This document shows, piece by piece, positions 1-7,196 of a stretch of 40,971 nucleotides of DNA. Source of the DNA: Omnitrophica bacterium RIFCSPHIGHO2_02_FULL_51_18. GTDB lineage: Bacteria; Omnitrophota; Gorgyraeia; 2-02-FULL-51-18. Every line of letters starts with the position of its first letter. Within the stretch, counting starts at the first letter, position 1. The notes beneath the pieces were generated by a model. It was not told the DNA's origin. It saw nothing but the letters and a program-made list of their open reading frames with translations, and searched no databases. A program made the translations under genes and the position numbers. The stretch covers positions 1 through 40,971 of the forward strand of contig MHFI01000020.1 of the NCBI GenBank assembly GCA_001804125.1, in the 5' to 3' direction.

Positions 1-3
1 CAT
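1..3 (-). other. Start codon of a gene running off the left edge (minus strand TAAGGAGGGTGTATG)
   Basis: Reverse complement of 1-15 is taaggagggtgtATG: strong Shine-Dalgarno 4-5 nt before an ATG. Confidence 0.5.
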
Positions 4-103
4 ACACCCTCCTTATTTTAATGCTGATGCGTTGAATAACCCTTCGTTTCCAATGATTTTCGCAGGCCGCGCCGCAAATTGAATTGCAAAATTAATTAAA
101 GAA

Positions 104-131
104 ATAAAAAAGGCTCGGTGAGAAGCCTTTC
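104..131 (-). terminator. Putative intrinsic terminator downstream of the 138-aa ORF
   Basis: Minus strand AAAGGCTTCTCACCGAGCCTTTTTTATTT: short stem followed by T-tract. Confidence 0.6.
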
Positions 132-142
132 TTGAAGGATTC

Positions 143-559
143 TTAGAAAGAAACCGGAGGAGCGTGAGTAAAATGGTTTAAAAGAAAAACTGCGGGCGGC
201 GATGCCCCCGGAGGAAATTCTACTTCATACTCAGGACGCGTATTCGGCCGAGGAATAAATCTCTCAAGAACTACGGTTTTGAAAAATGAATCTTTGGCAA
301 ACGTTATGCCGTTTGTATAGCTTTGAGCATTTTGGATCGCTGCCAGTGATGGGCAGCATAATGTGGCAGCGTCATGCTTTTCTGAATTGGATTGTTCTTG
401 GTTTTGGCTGGATTCACGGCAGTGCTCGGTACTATTCTTCACTGGCGCCGAATGGTTATGTTCCTCGGAAGCAAAAGCACATTCCACCAGGCAGAAATTG
501 CAAACGAATAAGAGAGAAAGGGTTAGCGCCGCTGAAGTAACTTTATGGATGATTTTCAT
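143..559 (-). CDS. Small exported His/Cys-containing protein, unknown function
   Basis: 138-aa ORF; N-terminal hydrophobic signal; EEHNHS, HC and LCCPS motifs. Confidence 0.6.
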   Translation of the reverse strand: MKIIHKVTSAALTLSLLFVCNFCLVECAFASEEHNHSAPVKNSTEHCRESSQNQEQSNSEKHDAATLCCPSLAAIQNAQSYTNGITFAKDSFFKTVVLERFIPRPNTRPEYEVEFPPGASPPAVFLLNHFTHAPPVSF

Positions 560-689
560 AGTCTCAAATTATAGCTCTACTATCATTTATTAGCAAAACA
601 TTCTACTTTCCAACACAACCCCATTTGAGCTTATCCAAATCCTTCTCATCTCGCAACGTGCAAATGCGGGCGAACGGCGACAAAAAAAG

Positions 690-1007
690 CTAAACGGCCG
701 CTTCCCCCTTCTCGCCGGTCCGGATCCGGACTACTTCTTCGATGTTATAAACCGCAACTTTGCCGTCTCCAAGCTGGCCGGTCCCACATATCCGTAAAAT
801 GGTGTTGACCAAGTCGTCTGAGGCTGCATCCGTGCAATAGATTTCAACTTTGGTTTTTGGCAAAAACAAATACGAGTCCGGACGGGTCTGCTCATTGCCA
901 AACCCCTTCACCTCGCTGACCGTCATGCCCGGGACACCCGCCGCGCGAAGCGCCTGCTCAAGATCCGTCAGTTTCTTGCTTTGAATGATGCATTCTATCT
1001 TTTTCAT
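690..1007 (-). CDS. P-II family (GlnB/GlnK-like) regulator with shortened T-loop
   Basis: MKKIECIIQ..., GMTVSEVKGFG, GTGQLGDGKVAVYNIEEVVRIRTGE match PII signatures. Confidence 0.88.
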   Translation of the reverse strand: MKKIECIIQSKKLTDLEQALRAAGVPGMTVSEVKGFGNEQTRPDSYLFLPKTKVEIYCTDAASDDLVNTILRICGTGQLGDGKVAVYNIEEVVRIRTGEKGEAAV

Positions 1008-1128
1008 AAGCCATAACCCTTTCTTTGAGCCGTATAAACTTCGACGGCTTTGGGAATGACTATAGAACCTATTTATGACAAAAACATTTCCGGAATGTAA
1101 ATAAAGAAACTGCTTAGGGAGGACTCTG

Positions 1129-1497
1129 TCAGGCGTTGGAAGCTTGTTCGATGGTCTTTTTCAAATCTTCAAGGAGGAATTCGCCTTTTTTAAAAAATGC
1201 GAAATAATCGGCCGGTTTAAAACGGCTTTCAATGTCCTCTTTTGAAAATCCGGAAATCAAGATGATCTGCACCGAAGCATTGATGCTGCGAAGCACCGGC
1301 AGGAATTTATCGCCGTTCGCTATCGGCATATTTACATCCAGAAGCACAATCTGAGGTTTCTCTCTTTTAAAAATATTGATCGCCTCTTCCAGGTTGTTGG
1401 CTGCATGGGCGTCATATTTCTGGGACTTCAGAAAACCCAGCATCATGGAAGTAAAGCCGGACTCATCGTCTACGATTAAAATTTTCTTATTTTCCAT
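1129..1497 (-). CDS. Receiver-only response regulator
   Basis: KILIVDDESGF, LLDVNMP receiver motifs; 122 aa, no output domain. Confidence 0.88.
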   Translation of the reverse strand: MENKKILIVDDESGFTSMMLGFLKSQKYDAHAANNLEEAINIFKREKPQIVLLDVNMPIANGDKFLPVLRSINASVQIILISGFSKEDIESRFKPADYFAFFKKGEFLLEDLKKTIEQASNA

Positions 1498-1513
1498 TTT
1501 GTTTTAAGCCCCT

Positions 1514-2434
1514 TTAAGCGCCTTCCTCTAATTCCCGGTGTTCATGAGAAATAGGTTCGATGTGCACCACCACATCAATCACCCCTTGAATCTCTTTGCG
1601 GATATCCCGCTCCACCCGGTTCGCTAAACTATGGGAATCGGCCACCGTCATATCCGAATCTACCAGCACATGAAGATCGATATGAATGTTATCCCTGCTG
1701 CCGCGAGTGCGTATCTCATGGCAAGCCCTGACCCCCGCGACCGTGCGGACTATTTTCTCGATGTTGTCCGTATCTAAAACCGCACGGTCACACAATACAT
1801 CCGAGGTCCGCTTCATGATCCGGACAGCCGTCAGAATAATAAAGCCCGCGATCCCGCCCGAAAAAACCGAATCTACATAAGGCACTTTATAATAAATTCC
1901 GAAAAGCGCCGCAAAAACCGAAATCGTGACAAAGATGTCCGTCAGCGTATGCTGTGAATCGCTAAGCAAAAACTCGCTTTGAAGAAGCCTCGCCTTCTTC
2001 CGCTCATAAAACACCACAAACAAATTCACAAGAAGCGTAAAGCCCATGAGCCCGAAACTTAAGCCGTTGACTTCGGGAGTCCGCGGCCGGATAAAACCCT
2101 GCAAGGCTTCCCTTAAGATGCCCCCCGCTACCGCAATCAGAAAAACGGCAATTAAAAGAGCCCCAAATGTTTCATATTTACGGTGTCCGTAGGGATGGCT
2201 GTCGTCTGCCGGACGCCCCGAAAAATAAATGGCAATAAGGCCCACAATATTCGAAGCGCCATCCGCAAGCGAATGAACCCCATCCGCTGTTATCACCATG
2301 CAATGGGTCCAAAGCCCCAGCGTGATCTTGAGCAGTGATACGAGCCAATTTAAAAAAAGCGTGAGCCAAAGAACGAAAGCGATCCGTTTTGTTCTTGCAG
2401 TCAAGCTTAAGGCCGGCTTCGGAGAAGCGTTCAT
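1514..2434 (-). CDS. Cation diffusion facilitator (CDF) family transporter
   Basis: ADGVHSLADGASNIVGL and HPYGHRKYE motifs, multiple TM segments, C-terminal cytoplasmic domain. Confidence 0.92.
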   Translation of the reverse strand: MNASPKPALSLTARTKRIAFVLWLTLFLNWLVSLLKITLGLWTHCMVITADGVHSLADGASNIVGLIAIYFSGRPADDSHPYGHRKYETFGALLIAVFLIAVAGGILREALQGFIRPRTPEVNGLSFGLMGFTLLVNLFVVFYERKKARLLQSEFLLSDSQHTLTDIFVTISVFAALFGIYYKVPYVDSVFSGGIAGFIILTAVRIMKRTSDVLCDRAVLDTDNIEKIVRTVAGVRACHEIRTRGSRDNIHIDLHVLVDSDMTVADSHSLANRVERDIRKEIQGVIDVVVHIEPISHEHRELEEGA

Positions 2435-2477
2435 AAGAAGCCTTTAGGCTGGGAAGAGCTTATCGAGACTCCGGGTA

Positions 2478-2711
2478 TTAGCTCTTTTTATCCTTGTCAA
2501 TTTCCCTCAATAAATAGTCGTCGAGCACTTCCTTCTTGGTACGCCACTGGCCGCCCACCTTGAAACCCGGCAGTTTCTTCTCTTTCAGCAGGCGGTAAAC
2601 AGTCATCGAATGCACCCCTAAATACTTTGCCACTTCCTTCAGGGTCATGATCTGCGTTCGCTGCGGCCTCTTTTCGTAAGATTGGTTCCACTCTTTTTCT
2701 TGTCTTTTCAT
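2478..2711 (-). CDS. Helix-turn-helix (excisionase/MerR-like) DNA-binding protein
   Basis: MTLKEVAKYLGVHSMTVYRLLKEKKLPGFKVGGQWRTKKEVLDDYL. Confidence 0.85.
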   Translation of the reverse strand: MKRQEKEWNQSYEKRPQRTQIMTLKEVAKYLGVHSMTVYRLLKEKKLPGFKVGGQWRTKKEVLDDYLLREIDKDKKS

Positions 2712-2819
2712 GTTTTTACTTTCCTTGACTAAGATTGACTAATAGGTTTCTTTTTAACTCTAATAATCTAACACATTCTTTAATAAGATTTCAACTATTT
2801 TTATCAAAAATAACAAGGC

Positions 2820-3239
2820 CTAATTTTGCTCGATCGCCACGCCTAATTTTTGGATGCCGGCTTGCTTGGAGGCATCCAAAACCTTCACGAGCGTGTCTAC
2901 GGAAGCTAATTTGTCTGCGCGCACCAGCACGCCTGCACTTTTGGCAAGTTTGGCGCGTAACTGGAGCTCTTTCTTTAAGGCGGTGGACAACACACGCGTC
3001 TTGCCGATATAGATTTCATTGCCCTGAGTCACCGAAACCACGAGCGGCCCTTCAGCACCCGCTCCTTCGGACGCCTTCCCCTCGGGAAGCTTGACTTCAA
3101 TCTTGGATTCCTTGTGCGGATTGAAGGTGTAAAGAAGGCTGAAACTGATGAAAAAGAAAATAAAAAGGTTCATCACGATGTCCGTCATCGCGAAGGACTC
3201 GAGCGACAGAAATGATTTGGACGACGGCTTAATTTTCAC
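2820..3239 (-). CDS. exbD: Biopolymer transport protein ExbD/TolR family (GTG start)
   Basis: SLESFAMTDIVMNLFIFFFISFSLLY and C-terminal LAKSAGVLVRADKLASVDTLVKVLDASKQAGIQKLGVAIE. Confidence 0.85.
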   Translation of the reverse strand: MKIKPSSKSFLSLESFAMTDIVMNLFIFFFISFSLLYTFNPHKESKIEVKLPEGKASEGAGAEGPLVVSVTQGNEIYIGKTRVLSTALKKELQLRAKLAKSAGVLVRADKLASVDTLVKVLDASKQAGIQKLGVAIEQN

Positions 3240-3288
3240 CCAGCCCTTCCTATCCTCGCTCTAAAATCATATTTTGGAAGGGCTGGGT
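3238..3288 (-). promoter_or_regulatory. exbB-exbD intergenic stem-loop (13-bp perfect stem) covering exbD SD and start codon
   Basis: acccagcccttcc (3238-3250) and ggaagggctgggt (3276-3288) are exact reverse complements. Confidence 0.75.
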
Positions 3289-3906
3289 TCACCGCCGGCC
3301 CCGCGATTTACGGAGCAGACTTACGAGTTCATCGCCGTAATGGTTGATGTCCTGGCTGATTGCGTGCACCTTGCCCAGAAAAAAATGGTAGATCACAAAA
3401 TAAGGAATGGCGACGATCAGCCCGGCAGCGGTTGTCAGCATCGCCTGATAAATTCCCGCCGCAAGCGCGCTGACCGTCACGGAGGTAGAAAGCCTCTCCC
3501 AGGCCATAAAGGCCTGAATAAGCCCCAGGATAGTCCCCAAAAAACCCAGGAGCGGCTCCACGCCTATCACCACCACCAGAAAATTGAGATTTCTCTCCAC
3601 CTGCTGGATCTGGCGGCCGCCTTCGCGTTCCATCACGCGTTCGATTTCGGAGGCTTCCTCATCGGAATTTTCAAGGCCCACCCTGAATACTTCAGCCAGC
3701 GGATGACTGACCTTGGCGCAAATACCCGCCGCTCCTTCCGGATTGCCTTGTTTCACAAGCGAGAATATTTTTTTGGCAAATGAATCCACATCCAACCGTA
3801 TGGACCAAAGAAACCAAAATCTTTCGAGCACGAGCGCAAGCGCAACGATGGAACCCAAAATAATCGGCACCATGACCCAACCGCCCTTAAAAATAAGATT
3901 CTCCAT
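3289..3906 (-). CDS. exbB: MotA/TolQ/ExbB proton channel family protein
   Basis: Three TM segments; GFLGTILGLIQAF and YQAMLTTAAGLIVAIPYFV motifs. Confidence 0.92.
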   Translation of the reverse strand: MENLIFKGGWVMVPIILGSIVALALVLERFWFLWSIRLDVDSFAKKIFSLVKQGNPEGAAGICAKVSHPLAEVFRVGLENSDEEASEIERVMEREGGRQIQQVERNLNFLVVVIGVEPLLGFLGTILGLIQAFMAWERLSTSVTVSALAAGIYQAMLTTAAGLIVAIPYFVIYHFFLGKVHAISQDINHYGDELVSLLRKSRGRR

Positions 3907-3914
3907 AAACTCTC

Positions 3915-5219
3915 CTATTTAAAACCCTTTTTCTTGACCCATGCCAAGGCCTCTTCCTTTGACGACAACTCATCTTCCAGCTGCGCTTCCTCAACAGCCC
4001 TTAAGATCCTGCCGATAAGCGGGCCCTCCGGATACCCAAGGGCCAAAATATCCCGCCCGCTTAAAAGCGGTTTCGGCTTAATCTGTTCTTGGGTCAGGGT
4101 TTTGACCTTGCGCTTCAAAAAATGCCAATTACTCAAATCCCCGTGGCTCGCCAAGCAATCGATCCGGTGTTGCGCAAGTTCAGTCTCAAAAGTCACCCTC
4201 TGAAGGAATTTTTTTAGAGTGCTTTCCCTCATTTGCTTCACATCCTTAAAACGCATGTGCCCTTCGACGCAGGCGACAATCTGGTCCTTGGTATCGTTCG
4301 GGAAACGTAAACGCTCCAAAATCCTCTCGGCGATTCGCGCTCCGACACGGTCGTGGCCGTTGAAACGAATTCTATCCGAACGTCTATACGTATCCGGCTT
4401 TCCGATATCGTGCAAAAGGCATGCAAACACAAGCACGAGCGCCGGGCTTTTAAGCTGTTCCAAGAGAAGCCTCGTATGGACAAACACATCGCCTTCGGGA
4501 TGAAAGGCCTTCGGTTGCGCCACGCCTTTCATTTTTTCGACTTCAGGCAACACCTCCTTCAAAAGCCCGCTCCTATCGAGAAGTGTAAGCGCCGTCCCCG
4601 GATGAGGGCCCGTAAACATCTTGATAAGCTCATCCCGGATTCTCTCATGACTCACCTCGTGAATTTTTTTATTAAGTTTTTTGACCGCACGGAAAGTTTT
4701 GGGCTCAATTTTGAACCCCAAAACGCTTGCAAACCGGACTGCACGGAGCATGCGTAATTTATCTTCATTAAACCGTTTGGACGGGTCTCCAATGGCCCTC
4801 AAGACCTTTTTCTTGAGATCCTTCTGCCCGTCCACCCAATCGAGCACCCTTTTTTCGACCGGATCATAGAAAAGGCCGTTCACCGTAAAATCGCGCCGGA
4901 GCGCGTCTTCCCGGGCGTCCGTAAAACGAACACCGGCCGGGTGGCGGCCGTCCTTGTAACCTTTATCGGCGCGAAACGCCGCCACTTCAAAATTCTCACC
5001 GTCGACAACGACGATCATCACGCCAAACTTGGCGCCTACGGGAATAGTCCTTGGAAAAATTTTGGCGATCCGGGCCGGACGCGCATCGGTCGCTACGTCG
5101 AAATCCTTCGGGTTCTTCTTTAAAAGAAGATCACGCACGCAGCCGCCCACAAAGTAGGCCTGGAAGCCATGGGAGCGAAGGGTGTGAATAATCTGAAGAG
5201 CTGATTGTTTCTTAGACAT
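3915..5219 (-). CDS. CCA tRNA nucleotidyltransferase / polynucleotide adenylyltransferase with HD domain
   Basis: AYFVGGCVRDLLLKKNPKDFDVATDA, RRDFTVNGLFYD, CLLHDIGKP. Confidence 0.92.
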   Translation of the reverse strand: MSKKQSALQIIHTLRSHGFQAYFVGGCVRDLLLKKNPKDFDVATDARPARIAKIFPRTIPVGAKFGVMIVVVDGENFEVAAFRADKGYKDGRHPAGVRFTDAREDALRRDFTVNGLFYDPVEKRVLDWVDGQKDLKKKVLRAIGDPSKRFNEDKLRMLRAVRFASVLGFKIEPKTFRAVKKLNKKIHEVSHERIRDELIKMFTGPHPGTALTLLDRSGLLKEVLPEVEKMKGVAQPKAFHPEGDVFVHTRLLLEQLKSPALVLVFACLLHDIGKPDTYRRSDRIRFNGHDRVGARIAERILERLRFPNDTKDQIVACVEGHMRFKDVKQMRESTLKKFLQRVTFETELAQHRIDCLASHGDLSNWHFLKRKVKTLTQEQIKPKPLLSGRDILALGYPEGPLIGRILRAVEEAQLEDELSSKEEALAWVKKKGFK

Positions 5220-5249
5220 GGGGATATAAATAATAGGGAGTCATTAAGA

Positions 5250-5415
5250 GATCCCTCGTCGCCGCTGGGCCGCGACCTCTTGTCGCGGCACGCCTCTCGG
5301 CGCACAATGTCCGCGCCGTAGAGGCCAGGCCGCGGCTCCTCGGGATAAGTTCGCACGGCGGATTTGGCGCTCCCCGCCAAAAAACTTGGCGAGTCGCGCA
5401 AATCCGGTGCTCACT
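5250..5415. repeat. Palindromic element family B, copy 1 (branched)
   Basis: 80-nt distal module nearly identical to 11361-11440 with compensatory change; additional nested hairpins GCCGCGAC/GTCGCGGC and GCCTCTCGGCGC/GCGCCGTAGAGGC. Confidence 0.75.
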
Positions 5416-5957
5416 TAATTAAGGGTTTTCTGCCCCGGCTTCCACTCGCAGCCTGTGAGCTTGCCTGATTGAAACGCCTGGAGTGTTCTTAAAGTTTCCT
5501 CGACGCTTCGGCCCACCGGCAAATCATTCACGACGGCTGAACGCAAGATGCCACCCGCATCAATAATAAAAGTACCACGGAGCGCGATCCCCTTGTCCTG
5601 AAGAAGCACATTGTAACTGCGGGAAATGCTGTGGTTGGTATCCCCGAGCATGGGAAACTGGATCTTGCCAAGCTCCTTTTCGGCCCAGGCTTTATGAGAA
5701 TAGACACTGTCCGTGCTGGCCGCCAATACCTCGGCGCCCAGCTTTTTAAACCCTTCGTAATTTTGATTGAAACTTTTGATCTCCGTCGGGCAAACGAACG
5801 TAAAGTCGAGCGGATAGAAGAAAAGCACCACCCACTTGCCCTTGTAATCGGAAAGCTTCACATCCTTAAAACTTCCGTCCGGTAAAAGCGCCTGAGCGGC
5901 AAAATCCGGGGCCTTCTGGCCGACCTGTATGTTGTTTTCAGTGCACGTTGATGTCAT
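5415..5957 (-). CDS. Peroxiredoxin (AhpC/TSA family, 2-Cys)
   Basis: FYPLDFTFVCPTEIKSF; start set to MTSTCTEN (ATG at 5957) preceded by GGGGAGG; track ORF begins at 5993. Confidence 0.93.
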   Translation of the reverse strand: MTSTCTENNIQVGQKAPDFAAQALLPDGSFKDVKLSDYKGKWVVLFFYPLDFTFVCPTEIKSFNQNYEGFKKLGAEVLAASTDSVYSHKAWAEKELGKIQFPMLGDTNHSISRSYNVLLQDKGIALRGTFIIDAGGILRSAVVNDLPVGRSVEETLRTLQAFQSGKLTGCEWKPGQKTLN

Positions 5958-6039
5958 ATTTAAACCTCCCCTTTCTCTAAAGTAAAGCGGCATTATACCT
6001 CAGAGACAGCCACCTGTCTATGTGCCGATTTGGACTTCC

Positions 6040-6223
6040 GCACCCATCCTATTTATTAGCAGGCCGCATGCCTTTTCCGTAAATGACGGGATCCCTCGGC
6101 CACTCGGAAATAACTCGGCGCCGTTTAGCCAAACGGCGCCTCGGACAATTTCCGATTGGCCGCTTCCCTTGTCATTTACGTCAAAGGCATAAGCGCGGCA
6201 ATGCTAATAAATAGGATGGGTGC
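6040..6223. repeat. Long palindromic element family A, copy 1
   Basis: 22-bp perfect outer arms (6040-6061 / 6202-6223), inner stems 6079-6087/6171-6179 and 6117-6126/6131-6140. Confidence 0.85.
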
Positions 6224-6266
6224 TCCAGTCGCACAAGGGTATCTAGTAGAAAACTCAAACAACCGG

Positions 6267-7196
6267 TCAAAGGGAATGAATTTTAATCTTTGGCAGGAGC
6301 TCGGGGATGTCTTCTTTTCGGCACAGCTTCGTGCCTTCAGTCATGACGGCCGAGGTACTGGCCGCCACCCCGAGACGAGCGGCTTCCCGAAGGCTCATTT
6401 TTCTGCAAAGCCCAAGCGCGAAACCGCCGATCAAAGAGTCGCCGGCGCCGACTTTGCTGCGTACAGGCACCGAAGGAGTCGTGACATGAAATGCATCGTC
6501 GTGCGTCACAAACAACGCCCCGCGCTTGCCCAGAGAAACCACGACGACTTTTACCCCCCTTACAACCAAAGACTTCGCGGCCTTCAGATAATCGGGAATA
6601 GTCTTAAGCTCCCTATTCATCAAGCGCTGCATTTCATACTCATTGGGCTTGATCATAAACGGTTTCGCCTCAATGCCGGCCTTGAGTGCGTCGTTATCCG
6701 CGTCTAGGATGCACGGTGTGCTGTCTCTCTGAAGCGCCGAAATAATTTCCTTGTAGGTGGAAGCCGGCATGCGGTGCGAAAGGCTTCCCCCAAGCGCCCA
6801 TAAAAAAGGTTTAGGTTTATGTCTCAGCAGTTTCTTCAATAATAAGGACACCCGCGTGTGATGGATCACGGGTCCTGGGGCGCTGATACGGGTCTGGGTA
6901 TGGTCCCGAATATCCGTCAAAATCGTATTTATCCGGGTGTCTCCCTTCACCGGGACGGCGGTGAAAGGAATATAAATCTTCCGCACTAAATATTTCCACA
7001 ACTCGCCCGGAAAGCCTCCGACAAGGGCGTACGCATAGGTCCTTCCGCCCAGCTCTTTGATAACTTTGGAAACATTAAGGCCTTTCCCTCCGGGATCGCG
7101 GAAAATAGCCTTGGCCCGGTTGGCGTCGTCTTTCACGAGACTTTCAACGAGGATGTGCTGATCAACCGAAGGGTTGACGGTGATCGTGGCAATCAC
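6267..7196 (-). CDS. PfkB-family hexose/1-phosphofructokinase-like kinase
   Basis: MIATITVNPSVDQHI, DPGGKGLNVSKVIKELGG, VGAGDSLIGGFALGL. Confidence 0.9.
   Translation of the reverse strand: MIATITVNPSVDQHILVESLVKDDANRAKAIFRDPGGKGLNVSKVIKELGGRTYAYALVGGFPGELWKYLVRKIYIPFTAVPVKGDTRINTILTDIRDHTQTRISAPGPVIHHTRVSLLLKKLLRHKPKPFLWALGGSLSHRMPASTYKEIISALQRDSTPCILDADNDALKAGIEAKPFMIKPNEYEMQRLMNRELKTIPDYLKAAKSLVVRGVKVVVVSLGKRGALFVTHDDAFHVTTPSVPVRSKVGAGDSLIGGFALGLCRKMSLREAARLGVAASTSAVMTEGTKLCRKEDIPELLPKIKIHSL

Noticed and set aside
2733-2745. 13-nt match gattgactaatag upstream of both the HTH gene and the PAS kinase (32019-32031)
   Set aside because: A 13-mer match is expected several times by chance among all pairs in 41 kb; only the tandem repeat at 2725-2744 is retained.
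6040-6223. Integron attC site or cassette array
   Set aside because: Hairpin with bulges resembles attC, but I see no RYYYAAC/GTTRRRY core pair, no integrase and no cassette-like array.
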